From positions 1 to 45,906 of the forward strand of contig PKDJ01000129.1 in assembly GCA_002862545.1 (NCBI GenBank): a DNA stretch of 45,906 nucleotides, read 5' to 3'. Origin of the DNA: Pseudomonadota bacterium (lineage in GTDB: Bacteria; Myxococcota_A; UBA796; GCA-2862545). Each line of letters starts with the position of its first letter. Within the stretch, counting starts at the first letter, position 1. Shown here in pieces: positions 9,801-18,185 of the stretch. The notes below the pieces were generated by a model. The model saw only the letters and a program-made list of their open reading frames with translations. It was not told where the DNA came from and did not search any database. The position numbers and the translations under genes are program-made.

Positions 9801-9911
9801 GCCACCGACCAAGCTGCACTCTGGCTGGGCAACGACACGGTCGCGGTGCCCTTCACTCCCGCCGAGGTCGCCGCGGCCGGGGTGAGTCGGACCACCTTCG
9901 TGCCCGAGTAG
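6882..9911 (+). CDS. Penicillin acylase family lipoprotein (Ntn hydrolase)
   Basis: The product has 1009 residues. The chosen start is ATG 6882, with GGAGAA about seven bases upstream; it gives a very short lipoprotein signal (MNSLILLALLGGC). The open frame runs further upstream, but that part is antisense to the beta-helix gene. The protein aligns with the penicillin amidase family: an alpha-chain-like region with GFVLARDRWFQMDL, then WGSNAWAVAG, where Ser296 should become the N-terminal nucleophile of the beta chain after self-cleavage. Conserved GDGHL and later LLTGNNDP follow. Family members hydrolyse amide bonds of N-acylated compounds such as beta-lactams or acyl-homoserine lactones; the substrate here cannot be read from sequence. 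A short DVDGNGVIDG loop (near residue 463) looks like an inserted calcium-binding loop. The protein is probably periplasmic or surface-exposed on a lipid anchor. Confidence 0.88.
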   Translation: MNSLILLALLGGCPRSESPVEPPETPSPLLGVPESERWSLPGLDAPVYVIHTDAGVPRLYAHDRDDLMRAYGFVLARDRWFQMDLIRRLAKGTVSELLGDVGLDIDLESRMISMTAATDSLLAALDGEQQALLQAYADGFNAYRERVIAGELPLPSEYALAGPLIGKEDPAELMQPWELRDVAGIGGAILFRLGYETGDVGRTADIARIEGLFADAPLGELRQAGAWQVLEDVAPLFDVASAPDGWGQSGARPRGAPAPRRPRALPVEARLLERARERLDRYQDRMGRDHVEGWGSNAWAVAGSHSADGRALFAGDGHLELDIPALMYQVGFDTAHLGEGDESQVGLVLVGMPVLSVGTNGRVAWSTTQFSGDITDWYAEQMVLGDDGLPAATVFQGEERPVEGVEERFEIADIPLLGSVGRTESWVRYTTWDGKWITDVEGEEVGCDSAGPVVNLAGTCVTPGDVDGNGVIDGIAFDFTGLDGGNLFALFDDIGHAGDVVDIHEAMRKASALSQNLVAADVNGDVYYSGYEMVPCRGYLPRESDGTFVDGADPTMLIDGTRYGSFTIPMDASGAVDETQGGDPSRCVVPFDEYPHAFTPEQGYLLTGNNDPAGITFDGNFWNEPYHIGGPWNEAYRGNRIDELLAEAVSSGATLDDMERIQGDHQSQVGRYMAPLMLAAVERVRSVDAAELTDAEARALALYEGSADRIDEAMERLEAWTAAGSPARSGVETFYSAVEPGDREHAVATMIFNTWLGDLNRDTLDDEGLPGAVYASGGTAGRLRLLMRMLEGTGPDNPEALDHWNPATGESVFWDVLSTESVESQDEVIVGALVAALDFLASEPTDDAEGGFGTDDMSAWLWGLRHQVEFRSLVAAYVDDPLFTPIFEPFSITTARLPLADRLTVDDPRYALQWFPRHGDNRAIDASNNGLSGRSFRYGSGPVMRMVFALGPDGVEGRNVIPGGQSGLIDGTHATDQAALWLGNDTVAVPFTPAEVAAAGVSRTTFVPE

Positions 9912-9926
9912 CAGGCTCCGGGCAGG

Positions 9927-12785
9927 TCAGCGTCGGCGCCGGCCCAGGGCGAGGAGGAGCAGCAGCATCGGCCATGAGCCCGGAGTTGGGCTCGCGCCAC
10001 AGCTGCAGCCGGTGGTCGGACTGCGGCGCGATTCGTCTCCCGGCGCCGTCGACGAGCTGCTCCCACTGGGGGCGGTGCTCGGTACACGGCTGACCGCCAC
10101 CGCGTTCTCGCCGGTGACCACGTCGGACCAGAGCGTCGAGCCGTCCGACGCGAACACGGCGTAGTGCCAGTCCCAGAGCTGGAACGCCGCGGCGTCGGAG
10201 TCGAGGTAGGCTCGGCTCGCGCCCGGCTCTCCCGGGAACACGCCAAGGCGGTCGCCATCATCGGGACCCGTCGGCGCGCTGCCGTGCTTTCGCACCAGCA
10301 CCGAGTGGTCGAGGGGCATCACCCAGGGGTCGGTCCAGGACAGCTCGATCGCGTCGGCACCTTCGTTCGCGGTCAGGTCCTGCACCCGGTAGTGTCGTGC
10401 GGGCTCATCGAGCGTGACGACACAGACATCGTCGAGGTGCCAGCCGCCGTACTCCAGTCCCTGGTCGGTCGTGAGGGTCCACGCGAAGTGTGCGGCCTCT
10501 TCTCCGAGGCCCCGCAGGTCGGTGCGCCACCGAGCCCATGCGCGATCGAGCACGTCCTCGCCGAAGGGATTGCGCCACAGCTCGGTGACGGACCCGTCGG
10601 GTGCGAGCGTGGTGAGCGTCGCCTGGTCGTAGCGGGAGCGCTCGACCGTGAGCCAGCGCTGCGTCTCCAGTCGTAGAATCGCCGGATGCGCGAGCCCGAA
10701 GTCGACGAGGGGAGAGAGCGCATACTGGCTGTTGTTGGCGCCGTATTGCCCGTCCCCCTCCAGCTGTGTCCCGAGCACGGCGGCGCCCGAGACAGCACGC
10801 GAGGGGCTGTTGGAGGCCTCGTCGGGGGGCGGGGCGACGGCCCACTCGCTGCGCCACTCGTCGCTCGGCTCGGCGCCGTCGAGCGCTCCGGTCGCGAAGA
10901 GCCAGGCTCCCTGGCCGCTCTCCATGTCGTCACACCAGAGCGGTGTCGTGTCACCCCACCAGACGTCGTAGAGCGCCTCGGGATCATCGCCGTGGCTGGT
11001 GTTCGGATACTCGCCGGTCTCCGTCGTCCACGAGAGGTGGTACACGGTGCGGCCACCGGCTGGTCGGGCCGGCAGTGTGGCCGTGTAGCGGCTGCCCGTG
11101 CGCTCGGGCACGACCTCCGTCCAGGTCCAGCTCTCGGGAGCGCCGCTGGGCTCCTCGACGAGCCGCAGGCGGGCGCCATCCGGGTCGAAGCGTGCGCAGT
11201 CGGGCGTCCCGTTCGTCAGCGTCCACGTGACGACACGGTCGTCGCGCGTGCTGGGCTGGTCCTCCGGGGGAGTGTGCTCGAGCACGACGTAGCCGATGGG
11301 TCCGGGCCCGATCCCGTGTTGGTCGAGCAGGCTGACCAGCTCGCAGCCGTGAGGCGTGCCGTTCGACAGGTCGCCGTCGTCATCGTCCGCGGCGAGCACG
11401 GCCTCGTAGAGGTCCGTCAGGCCCGGCCCGAGTGAGAGGGCATCGAGGAACAGCTCGTCCGTGCGCCGAGCGCCCTCGGCCGGACCGTGCTCGTCGATCC
11501 ACAGCTGTCGCAGGTTCCAGAGGAACGAGCCCCAGATCAGGCCGTCATTGTGGACCTGGCCCACCGCGTCGAAGGGGTAGACGCGGTCCGGCTCGAGGTC
11601 GCGAATCAGGCTGCCCGGCCCGAACGCGCCGAGGCCGACGCGGGGGTCGTCGAGGAGAGTCGCGGAGACGTAGTCGGCGCTCCCCTCGGAGACGTCGCCG
11701 GCGAAGGAGCCTGCGAGGAGTCCGCGGTCGTGCACGCCGTGACCGAACTCGTGGAACACCACGTCGGCGATGACGCCGAAGTTCACGCAGTCGCCGCCCG
11801 CGGAGAGGAAGTTGATGGTGCCGCGGGTGTAGAAGGCATTGCACTGCCCCTCGAGGTCGACCGCCGCGGGGATCTGCTGCGGGAGCCAGGGGTGCTCGGG
11901 CATGCGCTCCTCGAGCCAGTCGCGCACGGCATGGGTGTGATGCTGAACGGCTGCGGCAGCCTGCGACACGTCCTCTCCGCCGACGATCAGCTCGTCGTCG
12001 ATGCCCGATGCCACCACGGTGGTCTCGTCCCTGAGGACCTCGAGGAAGGGCCCCACGAAGGCCACCTCGACGGGTGACTCTCGGTCGTGCAGGCCTGCAT
12101 CGTCAGTCAGCGTCTCCCCGCTCGCATCCGACACCGTGACCTGGCGAGCCGGCACGCGGACGCGCTCGTCTCCGACGGTCCGCTCTGGAATGTCGAGCTC
12201 GAGGGGAAGGCGGTGGCTCCAGCGCAAGAGCTCTCGACCGTCGCGGTCGACGTAGACCACGTCGTCGCCCTCGTGATGCTCTGTGGCCAGGTGGTACGTC
12301 AGCCGGCCGTCGCGGTCGAGGGGGAGCACGACCTCTCCGGGCAGGGGAGCGTCGCCCAGTCCAGGACGGTGCAGTCGGGCCCAGATCAGGTGCACGCGCC
12401 CGTGCTGTGAGATCACGTCGAGTCCGGCATCGACGATGGGGGCACCGCGCCAGTGCTGTGTGAAGCGCACGACCGACCGCTCGCCCCGTGTGCGCCGTCC
12501 CTCCGCGAGCAGCGACGTGGGGTCGACCCCTCCGAGGCGGGCCACGTCGGCGGCGAGCAGCTCGGCGTGCGCCTCGGGGGAGCCAGGACCCATGAGCGCA
12601 CGTGGGGTGTGATTCCGCTCGTCCCAGCGGATGGCCCAGCGGCCATGAACCTCTCGGAACCAGGCGGACTCGCCACTCCAGCGTGCCTGAAGGTGGCTCG
12701 TGTAGGCCAGGTGCGGCGAGGGTGGACCGGGCTGCGGGCCACCGTCCGTCGTGAAACCCAGCAACAGCACGACAAGCCAGGGCAC
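9927..12785 (-). CDS. Secreted M36/M4-like zinc metalloprotease with MYXO-CTERM tail
   Basis: The start is set at GTG 12785 (952 residues) because GGGAGG lies four bases upstream and the next residues form a signal peptide (VPWLVVLLLGF). The frame stays open to 12902, but that extension would bury the signal. The N-terminal third resembles an FTP-type propeptide. The catalytic site is HEFGH at residues 345-349, with GDVSEGSAD supplying the likely third zinc ligand Glu367, 18 residues after the second His, as in fungalysin-type (M36) peptidases. The C-terminal half has beta-sandwich-like segments and ends TGCSCG, hydrophobic helix, RRRR, a MYXO-CTERM tail. It converges on the acylase gene (15-base gap) and diverges from the outer-membrane protein at 12889. 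Role: extracellular protein degradation. Confidence 0.88.
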   Translation of the reverse strand: MPWLVVLLLGFTTDGGPQPGPPSPHLAYTSHLQARWSGESAWFREVHGRWAIRWDERNHTPRALMGPGSPEAHAELLAADVARLGGVDPTSLLAEGRRTRGERSVVRFTQHWRGAPIVDAGLDVISQHGRVHLIWARLHRPGLGDAPLPGEVVLPLDRDGRLTYHLATEHHEGDDVVYVDRDGRELLRWSHRLPLELDIPERTVGDERVRVPARQVTVSDASGETLTDDAGLHDRESPVEVAFVGPFLEVLRDETTVVASGIDDELIVGGEDVSQAAAAVQHHTHAVRDWLEERMPEHPWLPQQIPAAVDLEGQCNAFYTRGTINFLSAGGDCVNFGVIADVVFHEFGHGVHDRGLLAGSFAGDVSEGSADYVSATLLDDPRVGLGAFGPGSLIRDLEPDRVYPFDAVGQVHNDGLIWGSFLWNLRQLWIDEHGPAEGARRTDELFLDALSLGPGLTDLYEAVLAADDDDGDLSNGTPHGCELVSLLDQHGIGPGPIGYVVLEHTPPEDQPSTRDDRVVTWTLTNGTPDCARFDPDGARLRLVEEPSGAPESWTWTEVVPERTGSRYTATLPARPAGGRTVYHLSWTTETGEYPNTSHGDDPEALYDVWWGDTTPLWCDDMESGQGAWLFATGALDGAEPSDEWRSEWAVAPPPDEASNSPSRAVSGAAVLGTQLEGDGQYGANNSQYALSPLVDFGLAHPAILRLETQRWLTVERSRYDQATLTTLAPDGSVTELWRNPFGEDVLDRAWARWRTDLRGLGEEAAHFAWTLTTDQGLEYGGWHLDDVCVVTLDEPARHYRVQDLTANEGADAIELSWTDPWVMPLDHSVLVRKHGSAPTGPDDGDRLGVFPGEPGASRAYLDSDAAAFQLWDWHYAVFASDGSTLWSDVVTGENAVAVSRVPSTAPSGSSSSTAPGDESRRSPTTGCSCGASPTPGSWPMLLLLLALGRRRR

Positions 12786-12888
12786 GCGACCTCCCGAGTC
12801 AAGGTAACGCACGGTGAGTTGACACCAGCCGTCGTCGCGGACGAGCATGGGGACGGTGACAGGAGGCCGCTGCCGCGAGGAGGTCCGA

Positions 12889-13854
12889 GTGTTCCTGGCC
12901 ATGTTGCTCGCGGCCGCCTGGGCTCAAGACGCCCCACCGGTTCCCGAGCTGAGCGCACAGCTCTACCGCCCGCCCACCGACTCGAGGCACACGCTCTGGA
13001 CGGACGGCACCGGCTCGGTCGTCAGCGGCCTCAAGGCCGAGGGCCGTGCGGTGCTCCAGTACGTCAACCGGCCCTTCGTGTGGGTGCCCGACCCTGGCGT
13101 CGATGCGGAGAAGACCGCACTCGTCTCGGATGCGCTGCAGTTCGACGGCATCGGTGTGCTCCACGCCGGTCGCTTCCGGCTGGGAGTTGTCGTTCCGATG
13201 TACGTGTTCCAGGCCGGTCAGCTCACCCAGAATGGCGGTGGGATCGGTGATGTGGCGCTCGATGGTCGGGTCACCTTCCTGGACAAGTCCAGGGCGGCCC
13301 TCGGGCTGGCCGCGTCGGTGGAGGCGTCCCTGCCGACCGCTACCACCCAAGCACCCCTCGGGAGCGCTCGCCCCATGGTGGACGCCACCCTGCTGATCGA
13401 CGACGAGCTCGGGCCGCTGCTGCTGGCCGCGAACCTCGGCACGCGCATCGGGCCCTCGAGCACGCTGGACAACGTCGACCTCGGCGACCAGCTGCTCTAT
13501 CGGCTCGGTGCGGGCTACGCGCTCACGCCCGACACGGGGCTGTCCTTCGACCTGGGAGGGCAGCTCGCCTACTCGGCGCCACTCTCCAACCCGGCTGGGG
13601 CACCCCTCGAGGGCATGGTCGGCGCGTGGGGGCGCGTCTCGTCGGCGATGGTGCTGCGTGCTGGCGTGGGGCGAGGCCTCACACCCGGGATCGGCTCACC
13701 GGTCGCGCGTGTCGTGACCATGCTCTCGCTCGAGCCGCGAGGCATCCCCGACACGGACGGCGACGGGCTGATCGACACTGTCGACCGCTGTCCTCTGCAG
13801 CTCGAGGACTTCGACGGTGTCGACGACGACGATGGCTGCCCCGACCTGGACTGA
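12889..13854 (+). CDS. OmpA-like outer-membrane barrel protein ending in a TSP3-like motif, no OmpA domain
   Basis: GTG 12889 is preferred over ATG 12847, because GAGGAGG lies about five bases upstream and the product (321 residues) begins with a clean signal peptide (VFLAMLLAAAWA). The body has the alternating pattern of an outer-membrane beta-barrel. The last ~30 residues are DTDGDGLIDTVDRCP then DGVDDDDGCPD, the calcium-binding repeat that normally leads into a peptidoglycan-binding OmpA domain. Here the gene stops right after it. A longer relative at 38149-40035 shares the barrel style (SSxLDN motif) and does carry an OmpA domain. It is divergent from the metalloprotease, with about 103 bases between the starts. 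Confidence 0.7.
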   Translation: MFLAMLLAAAWAQDAPPVPELSAQLYRPPTDSRHTLWTDGTGSVVSGLKAEGRAVLQYVNRPFVWVPDPGVDAEKTALVSDALQFDGIGVLHAGRFRLGVVVPMYVFQAGQLTQNGGGIGDVALDGRVTFLDKSRAALGLAASVEASLPTATTQAPLGSARPMVDATLLIDDELGPLLLAANLGTRIGPSSTLDNVDLGDQLLYRLGAGYALTPDTGLSFDLGGQLAYSAPLSNPAGAPLEGMVGAWGRVSSAMVLRAGVGRGLTPGIGSPVARVVTMLSLEPRGIPDTDGDGLIDTVDRCPLQLEDFDGVDDDDGCPDLD

Positions 13855-13865
13855 TCTCTGGGGAG

Positions 13866-13881
13866 CGGGGTCTCTGCCCCG
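13866..13881 (+). terminator. Short GC hairpin after the barrel gene
   Basis: CGGGG (13866-13870) and CCCCG (13877-13881) form a perfect five-bp stem 11 bases after the stop codon. There is no following T-run, so this is only terminator-like. The rest of 13882-14084 shows no gene. Confidence 0.3.
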
Positions 13882-14084
13882 GGTGGCGTGTCGTCGCGTG
13901 AGGTCTCGCACCCAGCATGGCTCGCGAGCGTCGTCTCGATGCGCATCAGGGGACGCCGAGACGCCACCGTCGTCGACGAGGCCAGTCGAGAGTCGACTGG
14001 ATTCGTGGGTCCTCGCTGCTCGACATGGCTTTGACTTCGAGGACGCAGATTTACGCTACCCCTGTGTAGCGACTGGAGGAAAGG

Positions 14085-15356
14085 ATGATCGCGCTGCTCG
14101 TTGCTCTCACAGCCAATGGCCAGGTCTTCGACGCGGAGGACGCTGGACTGGGAGTGGGCGACGGTGGGGAGCACCAGCCAGAGGCCGTGGTCAACGGAGA
14201 GCCGGCCAAGGCGGGTGACTGGGACGACGCGGTCGGCATCGTGATGTACGGCTCCTACGTGGGCTGCACGGGCACGCTGATCCATCCCCGGCTGGTGCTG
14301 ACCGCGGCGCACTGTGCGGGAGCGATCACCGACGTGGTGATCGGCTCGACCGACTGGACGCGCAACGGTGAGGTCATCGGCGTCGAGCGCACGGTCGTCT
14401 ACCCGAGCTGGGAGCGGAGCTACGACGCAGCGGTCCTGATCCTCGACGAGAAGGCCAAGGGCTACGAGCCCCGGCTGATCGCGCAGGAGTGCATCCTCGA
14501 CGACTACCTCTACGATGGTGCCGAGGTCGCGGTCGTCGGCTTCGGCGGCACGCGCATCGATGGGGGCGGGTACAACAGCCGGCTGAACGAGGGCTACACC
14601 TTCGTGCAGGACTCCGACGGTGACAGAGACCGAATCGATGGCATCTACACCGGGTTCAACCCCGCAGTCAGCCCGGGTGGCGAGATCGGAGCGGGCGGCA
14701 ATGAGGTCGACTCCTGCTTCGGCGATTCGGGCGGACCACTCTACCTGCTGACGGACGAGGGGGACTACCTGGTGGGCCTGACCAGTCGGTCGTACGCCGG
14801 CGTGCCCTGGAATGAGCCCTGTCTCTATGGCGGCATCTACGTGCGGCCGGACGCGCTGATCGAATGGATCGAGGACGAGACTGGGAAGAACCTCGACGCG
14901 CCGCTGTGCAACCTTGCCCCTTCAGCCTCGGCTGAGACGATCTACGTCCAGCCCGGTGGTCAGGGGAGCACCGTGGTCACGGTGGACGACCCCGACGGCA
15001 AGAACGACAAGGCGGTCTTGTCGATCGGCGTCGATCCTGCCGTCGGTACCGTCGAGGTCCTCGCGGGTGGAGAGATTCGGTACACCGCGCCCGCGGACTA
15101 CGTCGGTGACGACAGCTTCGTGGTGGTGGTCACCGACAAGGGTGCGGCGAGTCGCTATCCGCGAGGAGGTCAGCCGATCTCGATCGAGGTGGAGGTCCCC
15201 GTGGTGGTGTCGTCGGCGCCTGATCCGGGAGAGCTCGGGACGGAGCTGGCGGCGCTGGAGTCCACGGGGGGCTGTGGCTGCGACGCGGCCACACCGAGCA
15301 CCCTCGGATGGCTGTCGCTCACGCCCCTGCTGCTGTTGCTCCGCCGCCGGGATTGA
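14085..15356 (+). CDS. Trypsin-like (S1) serine protease with MYXO-CTERM tail
   Basis: The 423-residue product starts at an ATG with GGAGGAAAGG just upstream. It has a short signal peptide, then a chymotrypsin-fold domain with the full triad: His76 in TAAHC, Asp114 in DAAVL and Ser215 in GDSGGP. Cys residues flank the His and Ser as in typical disulfides. After about residue 285 comes a beta-sandwich of the cadherin/Big type (TVVTVDDPDG, GEIRYTAPADYVGDDSF), probably a spacer or binding module. The end is GCGCDA, hydrophobic helix, RRRD, a MYXO-CTERM tail. Role: secreted, initially surface-held protease. The signal peptide is short, and the specificity residue cannot be assigned with confidence from sequence alone. 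Confidence 0.9.
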   Translation: MIALLVALTANGQVFDAEDAGLGVGDGGEHQPEAVVNGEPAKAGDWDDAVGIVMYGSYVGCTGTLIHPRLVLTAAHCAGAITDVVIGSTDWTRNGEVIGVERTVVYPSWERSYDAAVLILDEKAKGYEPRLIAQECILDDYLYDGAEVAVVGFGGTRIDGGGYNSRLNEGYTFVQDSDGDRDRIDGIYTGFNPAVSPGGEIGAGGNEVDSCFGDSGGPLYLLTDEGDYLVGLTSRSYAGVPWNEPCLYGGIYVRPDALIEWIEDETGKNLDAPLCNLAPSASAETIYVQPGGQGSTVVTVDDPDGKNDKAVLSIGVDPAVGTVEVLAGGEIRYTAPADYVGDDSFVVVVTDKGAASRYPRGGQPISIEVEVPVVVSSAPDPGELGTELAALESTGGCGCDAATPSTLGWLSLTPLLLLLRRRD

Positions 15357-15434
15357 TCGCCCGATGCCGGACAGAGGGGTCCCCGCCCATCTCTCGCTGT
15401 TCCTCAGGCGTTCCGCGACTATGCTGAATGGGGT

Positions 15435-16298
15435 ATGGTAGGGCGGATGTCCGAGTCTCTTGTGTCACCTCAGCAGTTCCTGGCCCGCTTTTGGGGCGTG
15501 CGCGGCTCCATCTCGTGTCCGGGACCGACGCATGCCCGGTACGGCGGCCACACGTCTTGCGTCGAGGTGCGCTGCGGAGACCGTCTGTTCATCCTCGACG
15601 GCGGGAGCGGGCTGCGATGCCTCGGTGAGGTGCTTGGTGCGGAGCACCCGATCGAGGGGGACATGCTCCTGACCCACAGCCACATCGATCACATCATCGG
15701 CATCCCGTTCTTTCAGCCGTTCTTCCAGTCGAAGAGCGCGTTTCGCCTGTGGGCGGGGCACCTCGGCCATGGCAGCGGCGGACTCCGCGCCGCCCTCGGT
15801 GGCTTCATGCAGGCACCGCTGTTTCCCGTGCCGCCCCAGGTCTTCGACGCCGCCCTGGAGTACCGGGACTTCGACCCGGGAGCGACGCTCGATCTCGGCG
15901 ATGGCGTCCGCATTCGGACGGCACCCCTCAACCATCCGAACAACGCCACGGGCTACCGGGTGGAGTTCGGCGGGCGCTCCATCTGCTACGTCACCGACAC
16001 CGAGCACGTGCCGGGCGAGCCAGACCAGAACATCTTGGGCTTGATCGCGGGCGCTGACGTGATGATCTACGACTCGACCTACACCGATGCCGAGTTCCCG
16101 GAGCACGTCGGCTACGGGCACAGCACCTGGCAGGAGGGAGTCCGCCTGGCAGAGGCTGCGGGTGTGGGCCGCTTGGTGATCTTCCATCACGATCCCAGCC
16201 ACACCGACGACATCATGGACACCATCGCCGAGGAAGCGGCTGCGATGCGTCCTGGCACGGTGGTCGCGCGAGAGGGAATGACCCTCAGCGTGGCCTGA
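15435..16298 (+). CDS. MBL-fold metallohydrolase
   Basis: The 287-residue product has the metallo-beta-lactamase signature THSHIDHIIG (His81, His83, Asp85, His86), then a later Asp in YVTDTEH, then HHDPSH. The layout matches cytosolic MBL hydrolases related to class II cyclic-nucleotide phosphodiesterases and RNase Z-like enzymes (GVRGS near the N-terminus, YGGHTSCVEV). No signal peptide is visible, so it should act in the cytoplasm; the substrate is unknown. ATG 15435 and ATG 15447 are both possible starts, and the second would remove only four residues (MVGR). The gene converges on the M2 peptidase with a three-base gap. Confidence 0.85.
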   Translation: MVGRMSESLVSPQQFLARFWGVRGSISCPGPTHARYGGHTSCVEVRCGDRLFILDGGSGLRCLGEVLGAEHPIEGDMLLTHSHIDHIIGIPFFQPFFQSKSAFRLWAGHLGHGSGGLRAALGGFMQAPLFPVPPQVFDAALEYRDFDPGATLDLGDGVRIRTAPLNHPNNATGYRVEFGGRSICYVTDTEHVPGEPDQNILGLIAGADVMIYDSTYTDAEFPEHVGYGHSTWQEGVRLAEAAGVGRLVIFHHDPSHTDDIMDTIAEEAAAMRPGTVVAREGMTLSVA

Positions 16299-16301
16299 GG
16301 C

Positions 16302-18104
16302 TCACCAGCCGCAGGTCCGTCCCTCGTTCTGCTCGGCCAGCCAGGCCTCGAGCGGTCCGAAGTACTCGCGGAGTGCCGAGGCATCCATCTCGCGGGTTCC
16401 CGCAATCTTCTCCAGCGCGTCGGGCCAGGGCTGGCTCGCGCCCATGGCCAGGAGGCCCTTCATGGCGTCGCCAGCCTCGTCGGAGCCGTAGACCGAGCAT
16501 GTGTGCAGCGGCCCCTCGTGACCCGCCTTGGCGCACATCGCACGGTGGAACTGGAACTGGAGCACGTGTGCGAGGAAGTACCGCATGTACGGGGTGTTCG
16601 CGGGGATGTGGTACTTGGCGCCCGGATCGAAGGCATCGGCCGGTCGCTCGCTGGGCGGTGCGATGCCCTGGTACTTCAGGCGCAGCTCCCACCAGCGCTG
16701 GTTGTAGGTCTCGGGAGTCACGCGGCCGTCGAAGACCTCCCAGCGCCACTGATCGATCATGCGACCGAAGGGGAGGAAGGCGATCTTGGCGAGGGCGTCC
16801 ATCATCTGCTTGTTGATCACGGCCTCGTCGGACTCCGAGACCTCGTCCATCAGCCCCAGCTCGTGCAGGTAGGTGGGCGTGATCGACAGCGCGATGGCAT
16901 CGCCGATGGCCTCGTGGAAGCCATCGTTGGCGCCCTGCTGGAAGAGCACGGGCGCCTCGTAGTAGTTCTGGTAGTAGTACAGGTGACCCAGCTCGTGGTG
17001 GATGGTCACCAGCTCCTCCATGGTGGGCTGGATGCACATCTTGATGCGCAGGTCGTTCCGCATGCCCACGTCCCAGGCGGATGCGTGGCACACGACCTCG
17101 CGATCCTCGGGCTGGGTGAACATGGAGCGCTCCCAGAAGGTCTCTGGGAGGGGGTCCAGACCCATGGAGGTGAAGAAGCCCTCTGCGGTCTTCACCATCT
17201 TCTGGTCGTCCCACCCCTGCGCGACCAGAGCCGCCGTGACGTCGAGGCTCGGCTGGCCCGGGTAGGGCTCGACCAGCGGGTAGATGTTCTCCCAGGACTG
17301 GGACCACATGTTGCCGAGCAGGTGTGCGGGGAGGGGACCTGACGTGGGCACGGCATCGCCGTAGGTCTCACCGAGCTCGGCACGGACGTGGCAGTGGAGC
17401 TGCTCGTAGAGCGGAGCGACCTGATCCCACAGGCGGTCGACCTCGGCCTCGAAGGCGTCGGGCTCCATGTCGTAGCCACTGCGCCACTGGTCACCGAGGT
17501 CGGCGAAGCCATTGGCCTGAGCCCCTTGGTTACCGAGCTCGACGAAGCGGGCGTACTTGGTCTTCATCGCCGGGCTGACGGTGCGCCAGCCGTCCCAGGC
17601 CTCGAGCAGGGCGTCGGGGTCGCGGCTCTCGGCGAGGACGGTCGACAGCTCACCGAGGTCGCGGCAGCCGGCGTCGGTGCAGAACTCGCCCTTGCCATAC
17701 ATGCCGGAGAGCTCGGCCGAGATGGCAGCTAGCTCGGCGCGGCCCTCCGCCTCGGGAGGCGCAGGAAGGGCTGTGGCGCGACGCAGCAGCATCAGCTGAC
17801 GTGCGGTGCGTGCGTCGAGCTCGGCGCCGTCGAAGCGAGCGACCTGCGGCACCACCTCGGAGAGGTAGGCCATGACGGCCTCCTCCTTCTCGACGGCGAT
17901 GGCCTCGTTGGCATCGGTGATGTCCGTCTCGTAGTTCCACCAGGCTTCCTCTTGGGCAAACCACAGCTCGTGGAGCTTGGCGTCTACGCCCGAGACCCAG
18001 GCCTCAGCGTCGAGCGGACCCGGAGCAGCCTCGGCAGGGGAGGCGGGTGGAGTGGAGCGGCCGGAGCAGGCCGCGAACGTCAGGAGAAGCAGAGTGTGTC
18101 GCAT
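16302..18104 (-). CDS. Lipoprotein M2-family peptidyl-dipeptidase (ACE-like)
   Basis: The 600-residue product starts at ATG 18104, giving a lipoprotein signal (MRHTLLLLTFAAC). The frame extends to 18176 but without a signal or ribosome-binding site. The zinc site HHELGHLYYYQ and the downstream GANDGFHEAIGDAIALS are the hallmark pair of angiotensin-converting-enzyme-type (M2) peptidases, and the length fits one ACE domain. The family removes C-terminal dipeptides from oligopeptides. Lipid-anchored outside the cytoplasm, it would process peptides released by the neighbouring proteases. It diverges from the small lipoprotein at 18186 with 81 bases between the starts. No clear ribosome-binding site is seen. 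Confidence 0.9.
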   Translation of the reverse strand: MRHTLLLLTFAACSGRSTPPASPAEAAPGPLDAEAWVSGVDAKLHELWFAQEEAWWNYETDITDANEAIAVEKEEAVMAYLSEVVPQVARFDGAELDARTARQLMLLRRATALPAPPEAEGRAELAAISAELSGMYGKGEFCTDAGCRDLGELSTVLAESRDPDALLEAWDGWRTVSPAMKTKYARFVELGNQGAQANGFADLGDQWRSGYDMEPDAFEAEVDRLWDQVAPLYEQLHCHVRAELGETYGDAVPTSGPLPAHLLGNMWSQSWENIYPLVEPYPGQPSLDVTAALVAQGWDDQKMVKTAEGFFTSMGLDPLPETFWERSMFTQPEDREVVCHASAWDVGMRNDLRIKMCIQPTMEELVTIHHELGHLYYYQNYYEAPVLFQQGANDGFHEAIGDAIALSITPTYLHELGLMDEVSESDEAVINKQMMDALAKIAFLPFGRMIDQWRWEVFDGRVTPETYNQRWWELRLKYQGIAPPSERPADAFDPGAKYHIPANTPYMRYFLAHVLQFQFHRAMCAKAGHEGPLHTCSVYGSDEAGDAMKGLLAMGASQPWPDALEKIAGTREMDASALREYFGPLEAWLAEQNEGRTCGW

Positions 18105-18185
18105 GGTCGGCGGCTTAACCGATGAGCTGTACTTGACGTGCAGCTGGAGGCTGGGAAAAATCCCGCGACTTCCCATGGAGGCAAG

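Noticed and set aside
12786-12902. Upstream extension of the metalloprotease reading frame
   Set aside because: It would place 39 residues before a good signal peptide and overlap the divergent gene; GTG 12785 has GGGAGG upstream.
13855-14084. A tRNA or small RNA gene in the largest gap of region 1
   Set aside because: No cloverleaf, anticodon arm or CCA-type end was found; only one five-bp hairpin is present.
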